Shown: positions 1 to 6,378, counted from the first letter of the stretch. The stretch is DNA of 6,441 nt from JALYUA01 sp040004225 (GCA_040004225.1 JBDUBI010000181.1:1-6441); one strand, 5' to 3'. A program made the numbers and translations. The notes: a model not told the origin generated them from the letters alone.

Positions 1-4
1 CCGG

Positions 5-30
5 TGCCTTCGCCGCGCACGGCGAAGGCA
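5..30. repeat. Perfect inverted repeat (hairpin) upstream of yebC
   Basis: An 11-bp perfect stem is formed by 5-15 pairing with 20-30, closed by the 4-nt loop CGCA (16-19). No T-run follows, so it is not a classical intrinsic terminator on the + strand. It could be the end structure of a gene lying left of the window or a REP-like palindrome. The pairing is read directly from the sequence; the role is unknown. Confidence 0.6.
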
Positions 31-57
31 GCTCCCGCAGTGAGCGAAGGCGACGAA

Positions 58-63
58 TATAAT
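58..63 (+). promoter_or_regulatory. Putative -10 box of the yebC promoter
   Basis: A perfect TATAAT lies 35 bases before the yebC start codon, in a locally AT-rich patch (53-63) of otherwise GC-rich DNA. The bases 16-18 bp upstream (about 34-41) do not resemble TTGACA, so the -35 is poor or an activator may be needed. Transcription would start near 70 and give a leader of about 30 nt containing the ribosome binding site GGAGGAG at 87-93. This is the likely promoter of yebC and possibly of ruvC as well. Confidence 0.5.
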
Positions 64-98
64 CCCCGCTGGAACAACCGACTCTCGGAGGAGCGCGC

Positions 99-833
99 AT
101 GTCCGGCCACAGCAAGTGGAGCACGATCAAGCACAAGAAGGGCGCGGCGGACGCCAAGCGCGGCCGCATCTTCACCAAGCTCATCAAGGAAATCACCATG
201 GCGGCGCGTCTGGGCGGGGGCGCGCCCGAGTCGAACCCGCGCTTGCGCAAGGCGATCGACGACGCGAAGGCCGTCAACATGCCCGCCGACAACATCAAGC
301 GGGCCCTCCAGCGGGGAACGGGAGAGCTGCCCGGCGTCAATTACGAAGAGGTCACCTACGAGGGCTACGGTCCGGGCGGCGTCGCGGTCCTCGTCGAGGC
401 GATGACCGACAACCGGAACCGGACCCTGCCGGAGGTGCGCACGATCTTCTCGAAGAACGGAGGCAACCTGAGCGAGTCCGGCTCCGTGCGATTTCTGTTT
501 CAAAAGAAGGGATACATCGCCATCGAGAAGGACAAGGCCACGGAAGATCTCGTGATGGAAGTCGCCATCGAAGCGGGCGCGGAAGACGTCCGATCCACGG
601 ACCAGTATCACGAGGTCGTCACGGATCCCGATTCGTTCGCTGCGGTCAGGGCGCGCCTCGAGGAAAAGAAAATTCCGGTCGCGGTCGGAGAGCTTTCGAT
701 GATTCCCACCACGGAAGTCGAGCTCGACGCCAAAAAGGCGGACCAGATGATGAGGCTGATGGAGGCCCTGGAAGACCACGACGACGTGCAGCACGTCTGG
801 GCCAACGCAAACTTCGAGGTCGAGGAAGCCTGA
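99..833 (+). CDS. yebC: YebC/PmpR/TACO1-family translation factor or regulator
   Basis: The 244-aa cytoplasmic protein has the usual length for the family and reads as YebC from end to end. The N-terminus carries the family hallmark MSGHSKWSTIKHKKGAADAK, followed by RGRIFTKLIKEI. A conserved GPGGVAVLVEAMTDNRNRT block lies near residues 91-109, and an acidic tail closes the protein. Members were long annotated as transcriptional regulators (PmpR). More recent work links YebC and mitochondrial TACO1 to translation, helping ribosomes through proline-rich stretches. The ATG is preceded by a strong GGAGGAG (87-93) five bases away, which fixes the start. ruvC follows after 121 bp, matching the yebC-ruvC association seen in many bacteria. 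The family call is near certain; which of the two roles applies here cannot be read from the sequence. Confidence 0.97.
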   Translation: MSGHSKWSTIKHKKGAADAKRGRIFTKLIKEITMAARLGGGAPESNPRLRKAIDDAKAVNMPADNIKRALQRGTGELPGVNYEEVTYEGYGPGGVAVLVEAMTDNRNRTLPEVRTIFSKNGGNLSESGSVRFLFQKKGYIAIEKDKATEDLVMEVAIEAGAEDVRSTDQYHEVVTDPDSFAAVRARLEEKKIPVAVGELSMIPTTEVELDAKKADQMMRLMEALEDHDDVQHVWANANFEVEEA

Positions 834-847
834 CGCTCCCGGGGGGA

Positions 848-868
848 GGGCGAAGGGCGAAGGGCGAA
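848..868. repeat. Three tandem copies of the 7-mer GGGCGAA
   Basis: GGGCGAA is repeated three times without error (848-854, 855-861, 862-868) just after the yebC stop, in the yebC-ruvC spacer. The 7-base unit is non-coding here. It is a short simple repeat that could change copy number by slippage. No function is evident. Confidence 0.75.
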
Positions 869-954
869 AGAAGGCAGATCTCCGGCCGCGCCCGGCTCCC
901 GCTGCCCTTCCGTTCGCCCGGCGCCTTTCGGGGTCGGCCACGCGCGGAGCAGCC

Positions 955-1434
955 TTGAAAATTGTCGGCTTCGATCCGGGGACCATCGCGACCGGCTACG
1001 GAGTGGTGATTTTCGATCAGGGCCGGCTGATCCTCGAGGCGTGCGGCGTTTTCCGCCCCCCGGCCGCGCTTTCCCTCTCGGGGAAGCTCGACATGCTCCT
1101 GGGGTGCGCCTCCGCCCTTCTGGAGGAACGGCGCCCCGCCGCCGTATCCATAGAGACGATCTTCGCGGGGAAGAACATCGCCTCCGCCTTGAAGCTCGCG
1201 CACGCCCGGGGAGTCCTCCTCGCGGCCGCCGCCCGCTTCGCGATCCCCGTCTTCGAATACGAGCCCCGGCTGGTCAAGAAGGCGCTCGTCGGCTACGGCA
1301 ACGCGGAGAAGCCTCAGGTCCGCTCGATGGTGCTCTCACTGCTGGCCCGCCAGCGCAGCCGGGTGCCGCTCGATGCGGCCGACGCTCTGGCCGTCGCCAT
1401 CTGCCACATCCACGGAGGCGCGGGGGGCCGGTAA
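955..1434 (+). CDS. ruvC: Crossover junction endodeoxyribonuclease RuvC
   Basis: RuvC resolves Holliday junctions by symmetric nicking of two strands, normally together with the RuvAB branch-migration motor. The 159-aa protein is slightly shorter than E. coli RuvC (about 173 aa) but keeps the RNase H-fold active site: D7 in GFDPG, E67 in SIETIF, and D140 and D143 in DAADALAVAI. The aromatic residue two past the catalytic Glu region (F70) and the DNA-contacting lysines K108 and K119 are also present, as is ALKLAHARG. Translation starts at TTG, the most upstream start in the frame, with GGAG at 946-949 five bases before it. The yebC-ruvC order is typical, but ruvA and ruvB do not follow, so the partners must be encoded elsewhere. 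The protein looks catalytically intact. Confidence 0.95.
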   Translation: MKIVGFDPGTIATGYGVVIFDQGRLILEACGVFRPPAALSLSGKLDMLLGCASALLEERRPAAVSIETIFAGKNIASALKLAHARGVLLAAAARFAIPVFEYEPRLVKKALVGYGNAEKPQVRSMVLSLLARQRSRVPLDAADALAVAICHIHGGAGGR

Positions 1435-1522
1435 CGGGAACGGGGACCGGAGAGAGGCACTTCCGGCCCGCACGGAAACGGCCGTTCAAGAACTGAGAAC
1501 TCAAAACCGGACATCTTCCTGC

Positions 1523-1528
1523 TAGCAT
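1523..1528 (+). promoter_or_regulatory. Possible -10 element close to the DUF4388 start
   Basis: TAGCAT lies 10 bases before the ATG at 1539, and no Shine-Dalgarno sequence is visible between them. If used as a -10, transcription would begin within a few bases of the start codon and give a leaderless or nearly leaderless mRNA. No clear -35 is present at the expected distance. This is weak evidence; the gene may instead be read from the ruvC transcript. Confidence 0.2.
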
Positions 1529-1538
1529 CCCGGCCCAC

Positions 1539-2378
1539 ATGTCCTTTCAAGGCTCTATCCAGGAGCTCCCGGTCCCGGACATCATCCAGCTCGTCTCGGT
1601 CTCGGGAAAGACGGGCCTCTTCACCCTGATCCGCGGGGTCGAGCGCGGCCAGATCTTCCTGAAGAACGGCCAGATGGTTCACGCGAAGATCGGCGATCTC
1701 ACGGGAGAAGAGGCGATTTACGCTCTCGCGATCTGGTCGTCCGGCGACTTTCAGTTCACTCCCGGCGAAGAATCCGACACGGTGACGATTCAGAAGTCGA
1801 ACACGAGCCTGCTCATGGAGTCGGCCCGGCGGCTGGACGAGTGGAAGGTCCTTTCGCGGAAAATCCCCGGGGTCGAGTACGTACCCGCGTTTCTGCCGCG
1901 GGACGCCGAGCCGGTCAGCCTGTCTCCGCTCGAATGGAACCTCGTCATCCGCATCGACGGGAAGAAGAGCGTCGAAGAGATCGCGCGCGGCGCGGGATCC
2001 TCCTCGTTTGAAACCGCCAAAATCCTCTACGGCCTGATCACCGCCGGGCTCGTCGAAATGCGGTCCCGCGACTCGGCCCGCCCGCCGACCCCCGCTCCGG
2101 GGACGGCTGCGGCGCTCCTCGGAGACGAAAAGAAGATCCTCATGATCCTGTGCACGCGCGTCAAACAGGAAGCGGAAATCGCCATCGGCGAATCGAACCT
2201 TCCCGCCGTGGAACGTCCCTACAAGCAGGCGCTCTCCGAGATCGACCGGGGTCGGGGGGTCGAGGCGGTCCGCGACCTGATCCGCCAGACGGAGAAGACC
2301 ATTTCGTCCCTGCGCGGGCCGGCGAAGATGAAGTCCTTTCAGGACAAAATGTCGCTCGTGATGCAGCCGAAGGCCTGA
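1539..2378 (+). CDS. DUF4388 (PATAN-like) domain protein with winged-helix-like middle
   Basis: The 279-aa protein has no signal peptide or membrane segment, so it is probably cytoplasmic. Residues 3-100 match the DUF4388/PATAN pattern: FQGSIQELPVPDIIQLVS, then GKTGLFTL, then GQIFLKNGQMVHAKIG and a GEEAIYALAIWSSGDFQF segment. Such domains occur in signalling and gliding proteins of cyanobacteria, myxobacteria, acidobacteria and relatives, and are thought to mediate protein interactions. Residues about 128-175 (LEWNLVIRIDGKKSVEEIAR and following) look like a small winged-helix or PqqD-like module. A Pro/Ala linker (181-190) leads to a charged helical tail. The ATG at 1539 starts exactly at the domain, but no clear ribosome binding site precedes it. 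The stop lies 20 bp before the next gene. The domain call is good; the biological role is unknown. Confidence 0.85.
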   Translation: MSFQGSIQELPVPDIIQLVSVSGKTGLFTLIRGVERGQIFLKNGQMVHAKIGDLTGEEAIYALAIWSSGDFQFTPGEESDTVTIQKSNTSLLMESARRLDEWKVLSRKIPGVEYVPAFLPRDAEPVSLSPLEWNLVIRIDGKKSVEEIARGAGSSSFETAKILYGLITAGLVEMRSRDSARPPTPAPGTAAALLGDEKKILMILCTRVKQEAEIAIGESNLPAVERPYKQALSEIDRGRGVEAVRDLIRQTEKTISSLRGPAKMKSFQDKMSLVMQPKA

Positions 2379-2398
2379 GAGGCCGCCGGATTCTCCGA

Positions 2399-3697
2399 GT
2401 GGCCACCTGGCCGCTTTCCCGGATCTTCCGCGCCGCGGCCGCCGGGTGCCGCGCGGGGCTGACGATCCTCCTCTTCCTTCTCTTCATCCAAGCGGCTCCC
2501 TGTCGTGCCGGAGACGAGCCTCCCCCCTCTCCGACACCCGGCCCCCCGGGCTCCCCCGCCTCCGCCGCGCCCGGCGGCCAGGACACCCCGCCCGGGGCGC
2601 CACCCGCGGGGTCTCCCGCGGAGGAGCCTGAAAACTCGGGTCTTCTGCCGCGGTTCAACCTGTATCTGCCGGACGGCCGCGCGGACATCCGCCTCTTAAA
2701 GCCGATCCGCAATTCTCTTTTCGAAATGCAGGTGGCTTACAACTTCGTCAGCGGGGACATCTCGGCCTTCCTCCGCTACAAGTACTACGGCAGGACGGGC
2801 ACGTCGACCTTCACGTTCTTCGATACGATCGAGTTCTCCGATCTGTCCCGGTTCTCCAACGAGTTCACCCGCACGAGGGGCGGCCTCTATCTCCTCCGCG
2901 TGCCCCTCGATTTCTACAACCGCATTTACGGACTGGCCGAGTTCGACCGGCTCACGTTCTCGAACCCCCTGGAGGAACCGGACGCGAACAAGACCAACGT
3001 GTATCTGAAGACGGGCTATCAATACGGAACGCCCTCCGACGAACGGTCGAACGCCATCGTCGGCGAGGCGCGGGACCGGGTCTTCAACCTGTTCACCGCC
3101 CTGCGCGAGATCGGCCCCCACGGCCGCGGGTTTTCCGGAGCGGCGACGTGGGGCGTGGGGCGTCTCGGGGGGGACTACAGCTATGTGAAGACGGAGTTTG
3201 AGGCCCTGCAGGCGATCTCGGTCGGACCCGACCGGCTGGTCCTGCGCCTGCACGGCGGCTACTTCCCCTTTCGAAAGCGCGTGCGCCAGGTTTCCGATCC
3301 GGCCATCGGGACGTCCTTTTCGATCCCGCGGTACGAGCTTTTCGCCCTCGACAGCCGGGAGGCCCTTCGCGGCTATCGCGGGCGCGAGCGCGGCACGAAC
3401 GAGGCGCACCTCACGGCCGAATACGCGGTTCCCTTCTTCCGGGACGCCCGAAAGAACCTCGCCGGGCTCGACTGGGAAAGTCTTTACGCCGTCGGCTACG
3501 CGGGGACGGGAAACGTCGGGGACGGGACGCGCGTCTACGGCGCGTTTTCCGACTACAAGGTGGACGTCGGGGCGGGGATCGAGTCGAGCCTGTCCTACCG
3601 GCGCACGCAGGTCTTCCTCTCGGCGCTCGCGGCGAAAACTGTTGTCCGCGGCGTCGGAGGGGTCCGTTTCCTTCTCTCGCTCCGCAGCTACCGCTAG
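2399..3697 (+). CDS. Omp85-superfamily-like outer membrane beta-barrel protein lacking POTRA domains
   Basis: I place the start at GTG 2399, giving 432 aa, because it leaves a 20-bp gap after the previous stop and puts a signal peptide at the N-terminus. In-frame ATG 2150 would overlap the upstream gene by over 200 bases. Residues 1-38 have basic residues, then the hydrophobic core LTILLFLLFI and a likely signal-peptidase site near CRA|GDE. Residues about 41-78 are a Pro/Gly/Ala/Ser linker. The rest has alternating hydrophobic/aromatic strands ending in turns, as in beta barrels. Residues 323-346, with LRGYRGRER followed by HLTAEYAVPFF, resemble the L6-loop VRGF/Y signature and next strand of BamA/TamA-type Omp85 barrels; DVGAGIESSLSY follows. 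No POTRA domain fits before the barrel. The protein ends in SYR rather than a terminal aromatic residue. Assembly, transport or a structural role are all possible. The start codon has no convincing ribosome binding site. Confidence 0.7.
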   Translation: MATWPLSRIFRAAAAGCRAGLTILLFLLFIQAAPCRAGDEPPPSPTPGPPGSPASAAPGGQDTPPGAPPAGSPAEEPENSGLLPRFNLYLPDGRADIRLLKPIRNSLFEMQVAYNFVSGDISAFLRYKYYGRTGTSTFTFFDTIEFSDLSRFSNEFTRTRGGLYLLRVPLDFYNRIYGLAEFDRLTFSNPLEEPDANKTNVYLKTGYQYGTPSDERSNAIVGEARDRVFNLFTALREIGPHGRGFSGAATWGVGRLGGDYSYVKTEFEALQAISVGPDRLVLRLHGGYFPFRKRVRQVSDPAIGTSFSIPRYELFALDSREALRGYRGRERGTNEAHLTAEYAVPFFRDARKNLAGLDWESLYAVGYAGTGNVGDGTRVYGAFSDYKVDVGAGIESSLSYRRTQVFLSALAAKTVVRGVGGVRFLLSLRSYR

Positions 3698-3821
3698 GAG
3701 CCCGAGCGGGGAGCCCGCGGCCGAGGTGGCGGGGACCCGGGGATCCTCGCGGACCGCCGGGCCTGTTCGCGGCGGGATCCGCGCCTTTCCTCTCGTTGGG
3801 CGGCCCTGTGCAGAATGATGT
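3698..3821. other. GC-rich spacer after the Omp85-like gene
   Basis: This 124-bp stretch has no gene. It contains two copies of the palindrome GGATCC (3741-3746 and 3775-3780) that can pair around a CCGCCG/CGGCGG inner stem (3754-3759 with 3770-3775, sharing one base with the outer arm). The structure is imperfect and is not followed by a T-run. It could slow or end transcription from the gene upstream, but the evidence is weak. Confidence 0.3.
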
Positions 3822-3850
3822 TTGGCATTTTCCCTTTTTTGGCTTATTCT
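3822..3850 (+). promoter_or_regulatory. Sigma70-type promoter for the OmpA-family gene
   Basis: TTGGCA (3822-3827, five of six consensus bases) and TATTCT (3845-3850, four of six) are separated by exactly 17 bp. They lie in an AT-rich island: 3811-3870 is about 35% GC, in sharp contrast to its surroundings. Transcription would start near 3857, leaving a leader of about 40 nt that carries the strong site AAAGGAG (3884-3890). The OmpA-family gene is therefore probably transcribed independently of the genes upstream, and strongly. Confidence 0.65.
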
Positions 3851-3883
3851 ATTAGGCATCTCTGTTTTTCCCGAGCCGGTTCG

Positions 3884-3890
3884 AAAGGAG
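3884..3890 (+). promoter_or_regulatory. Ribosome binding site fixing the OmpA-family start
   Basis: AAAGGAG sits five bases before ATG 3896. This settles the start against the in-frame ATG at 3815, which lies upstream of the promoter and would add 27 residues in front of a complete signal peptide. Confidence 0.8.
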
Positions 3891-3895
3891 ACTGC

Positions 3896-5257
3896 ATGAA
3901 GGCCAAGCGTACGGCGCTCCTCGGTATCCTCGTGTGTCTGACGGGCGCCGCGGCTTCCTCCGCCCAGATCGCCCCCAGCAACCAGGGCGACATCGGGCTC
4001 TTCACCATGCCCACGGCGGACACGGCCAGAGCGGGGCAGTTCACTCTCGGCGTGTACGGCTGGAAAGAACAGCTGGTCGCCGGTAACCTCGCGTTTTCGG
4101 ATACGAACTACCGCAGCCGCCTCTATTCGCACTGGGCCGGCGAAGGTTCGATCGGGCTCGGGCTGACCGACAACTGGGACATCTCGGCGTCGGCCGGCAC
4201 GGAGCGGTTCGAGAGCCGCGGCGGATGGAGAGGCGGCGCCCTGAACGGGATCCAGTTCTTCGGTCGCTTCCGCGCCGACGAGCCCCGGAAGCTTCGGATC
4301 GCCACGAAATACCGCATCTACTCGGAAGCCGATGGAGACTTCCGGCTCGGCCTCTGGCTCGCCGCGCACGTCCCCATGGGACAGGCAACGATCCACGTCG
4401 ACCAGGTCGACGCGGACATCGACCGGGTGAAAACGCGGCGCACCGACTGGGAGTGGGGGGTCGCCGGCACCAAAGGCATCGTTACCGGAATGGTCTCCTA
4501 CCAGCTCTCGTCGCGGCACGATCAGGACATCCGCGTGCCCAATCGCTTCAAGGTGGCCGTCGGCGTCGAAGTCCCGGTGCTGCCTTACCTGCATGTGATC
4601 GGAGAGCTCGACCGACACACGTTCGACGGCGGCGACCTGCCCGAGGAGCCATACTCGCTTCTGACCACGGGAGCGCGGTTCTACCTCGGCCGGACCGGCT
4701 GGGCGGTCAACGCCGCGCTGAGCGCCAATCTCGACATGCTCCTGCGGAAGGGCTTTTCGCCCAACCCGCTGGGCGGGCTGATCGGAGTCACTTACGCCGC
4801 CTGGCCGCCGCTCCCTCCCCCGCCGGTCGTCATGCCGGCCCCCGCTGTCGTGCCGATGGTGATCGAAGAGAGGACGGAAACCACGACCGCTCCCCCGCCC
4901 ACCCCGAGGATGACCCGCGACGAGATCCAGTTCGACGCGGCGAGCGCCCGGCTCACGAACATCGCCAAGGCGATCCTCGACGGAATCGCGCTGCGGATGA
5001 AAAATGACCTGAACGCGACCGCCGTCGTGACGGGATATTCTGACAATAGCCCCAACGAGCCGGCCAACCTGGCCATTTCGGCGAAGAGAGCGCAGTCCGC
5101 AAAGGAATACCTCGTGACCAGGCACGGAATCGATCCGAATCGCGTCACGACCGCCGCGCGCGGTTCGGCAGACGCGGCGTACGACAACGCGACGCCCGAG
5201 GGGCGCGCGAAGAACCGCCGCGCTCTGATCGTGGTGACCCTCGTCTCCGGAACGTGA
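3896..5257 (+). CDS. OmpA-family outer membrane protein with peptidoglycan-binding domain
   Basis: The 453-aa protein probably anchors the outer membrane to the cell wall. Residues 1-23 form a signal peptide (MKAKR, hydrophobic core, cleavage near SSA|QIA). Residues about 30-300 alternate short amphipathic strands and turns, consistent with an N-terminal barrel; GLFTMPTADTARAGQFTLG (34-52) recalls the opening motif of YjbH-type barrels. A polyproline linker (304-337, including PPLPPPP) leads to the OmpA domain (about 343-450). There D383 in TGYSDN and R398 in ISAKRAQ correspond to the Asp and Arg that bind diaminopimelate, and NRRALIVV closes the domain. The usual GHTD motif reads GYSD. The gene has its own promoter and ribosome binding site and is followed by a hairpin terminator at 5288. 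Its stop overlaps the next start (GTGA). The C-terminal domain is certain; the barrel type is inferred. Confidence 0.9.
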   Translation: MKAKRTALLGILVCLTGAAASSAQIAPSNQGDIGLFTMPTADTARAGQFTLGVYGWKEQLVAGNLAFSDTNYRSRLYSHWAGEGSIGLGLTDNWDISASAGTERFESRGGWRGGALNGIQFFGRFRADEPRKLRIATKYRIYSEADGDFRLGLWLAAHVPMGQATIHVDQVDADIDRVKTRRTDWEWGVAGTKGIVTGMVSYQLSSRHDQDIRVPNRFKVAVGVEVPVLPYLHVIGELDRHTFDGGDLPEEPYSLLTTGARFYLGRTGWAVNAALSANLDMLLRKGFSPNPLGGLIGVTYAAWPPLPPPPVVMPAPAVVPMVIEERTETTTAPPPTPRMTRDEIQFDAASARLTNIAKAILDGIALRMKNDLNATAVVTGYSDNSPNEPANLAISAKRAQSAKEYLVTRHGIDPNRVTTAARGSADAAYDNATPEGRAKNRRALIVVTLVSGT

Positions 5258-6378
5258 CGCCGGACCTCACCTCGCCTTCTCCTTCAGAGCCCCCTCGCAC
5301 CGAGGGGGCTTTTTCAGCTCCAGGCTCGGCCTCCGCGCCACGAGGCCGCTTTCCCGTCCTCCTGACCCTCGCGGCAGCAATCGCTCTTCTCTACTACGGG
5401 CGGACGTTTTTCATCACCATCTCGTTTGCGCTCTTCCTGGCCTTCGCGATCCGCCCGTTCGTTTCGCTCCTCGAGAGGGCCGGGGTGCCGCGAGTGCTCG
5501 CGATCCTCCTGCTCCTGTTCGTCTTGATCGGCGCGATCGTTCTGCTGGTGATCAACGTCACCGCGCAGTTCAACCAGTTCTACGTGGATCTGCCGCGGTA
5601 CCAGAACCGGATTCGCGACGTCCTGTCCCAGTTCACCGACTACGTGAACCGGCTCCGGGAGCGGATGGGAAACATCCTTCCGGAGGAAACGCGCGCCGTG
5701 CGAGAGGTGAAGATCAGCGAATCCCCCCTTGCCGCCACGCGCGCCTTCATGGCCCAGGTCGGGGAGACCCTGCATCTCCTCCTCTACGCGGCCGCGGTGC
5801 CGTTCCTGACGTTTTTCATGCTGAAGGACCGGGAGAGATTCGGGCGCATCATCGACGGGATGCTCGCGCGCCACGGTCGATTTGCGGGAGACGTGACGGG
5901 AGCCATTTCGCGCACCATGACCGACTATGCGCTCGGGCTCTCTTTCGTGATGGCGATCATGGCGGCCCTGACGACCGGCGCGCTCATGCTGCTGCACGTC
6001 AGCTACTACTACATCCTCGGGCCGCTCGCGGGCCTCGCGATCACCCTGCCTTACGTCGGAGTGATCTTTTCGACGATTCCGGCGGTAGCCGTCGCGTTCT
6101 TCCAGTACGACGGACAGAAAGCGCTGATCGTCCTCATCGTCTATGCGGTTCTGCAGTTCATTGAAGGCAACATCCTGACCCCGCTGATCGTCGGCGGGCG
6201 CGTTCGGCTCTTCCCGCTGACCGTCATGCTGGCGTTCATTTTCTGGGGCCTCCTCTGGGGCATCGCCGGCGCTGTCCTCGCGGTGCCGCTCACGTCGGCG
6301 GTGAAAGTCGTCTGCGAAAACGTGCACGGTCTCGAGGGAGTCGCGAGGCTTCTGGGCGATCCCGACGTCGCAACCTAA
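5254..6378 (+). CDS. AI-2E/PerM-family (UPF0118) membrane transporter
   Basis: The 374-aa inner-membrane protein matches the AI-2E transporter family, whose members export autoinducer-2 or other solutes (TqsA, PerM) or act as Na+/H+ antiporters. Membrane segments lie at about 34-49, 52-67, 82-103, 175-190 and 228-247, with several more from 253 to 350; a long soluble loop occupies 105-170. Family signatures are PFLTFFMLKDRERF (183-196), LPYVGVIFSTIPAV (265-278), the FIEGNILTPLIVGG segment (302-315) and GIAGAVLAVPL (336-346). The length is normal. GTG 5254 overlaps the ompA stop (GTGA), suggesting translational coupling, but no strong ribosome binding site precedes it. The first 30 residues are Pro/Ser-rich, unlike the family, and codons 12-20 coincide with an intrinsic terminator. 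No ATG, GTG or TTG follows in frame before the first membrane segment, so the exact start is unsure. The substrate cannot be predicted. Confidence 0.88.
   Translation: MTPDLTSPSPSEPPRTEGAFSAPGSASAPRGRFPVLLTLAAAIALLYYGRTFFITISFALFLAFAIRPFVSLLERAGVPRVLAILLLLFVLIGAIVLLVINVTAQFNQFYVDLPRYQNRIRDVLSQFTDYVNRLRERMGNILPEETRAVREVKISESPLAATRAFMAQVGETLHLLLYAAAVPFLTFFMLKDRERFGRIIDGMLARHGRFAGDVTGAISRTMTDYALGLSFVMAIMAALTTGALMLLHVSYYYILGPLAGLAITLPYVGVIFSTIPAVAVAFFQYDGQKALIVLIVYAVLQFIEGNILTPLIVGGRVRLFPLTVMLAFIFWGLLWGIAGAVLAVPLTSAVKVVCENVHGLEGVARLLGDPDVAT
5288..5314 (+). terminator. Intrinsic terminator after ompA, inside the transporter reading frame
   Basis: AGCCCCCTCG (5288-5297) pairs perfectly with CGAGGGGGCT (5301-5310) across the 3-nt loop CAC, and T5310-T5314 supplies the U-run. 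This is a textbook Rho-independent terminator 31 bases after the ompA-family stop codon. It also lies within codons 12-20 of the only frame that can supply the N-terminus of the AI-2E-family protein, so it may act as an attenuator between the two genes. Confidence 0.85.

Noticed and set aside
4..405. An open frame starting upstream of yebC on the + strand
   Set aside because: It overlaps yebC in another frame and reads as Arg/Ser/Ala/Pro low-complexity sequence; yebC is unambiguous.
646..1203. A minus-strand open frame across the yebC-ruvC junction
   Set aside because: It is antisense to two well-recognised genes, has Arg/Gly/Pro-rich composition and no domain.
1435..1538. Possible terminator between ruvC and the DUF4388 gene
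   Set aside because: Only short 5-bp pairings such as CGGCC/GGCCG are visible and no T-run follows, so no terminator is supported.
2150..2398. An 83-codon N-terminal extension of the Omp85-like protein from ATG 2150
   Set aside because: It lies almost wholly within the DUF4388 gene in another frame, is Arg-rich, and would bury the signal peptide. GTG 2399 fits better.
3815..3895. A 27-residue extension of the OmpA-family protein from ATG 3815
   Set aside because: It would begin upstream of the promoter and bypass AAAGGAG at 3884. The signal peptide starts at 3896.
2696..5125. An 809-codon open frame on the minus strand, antisense to both outer membrane protein genes
   Set aside because: Its translation is Arg/Gly/Val/Asp-rich with no recognisable domain, and it crosses the promoter island. 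Both + strand genes beneath it have clear family motifs and signal peptides. Long antisense frames are common in GC-rich coding DNA.
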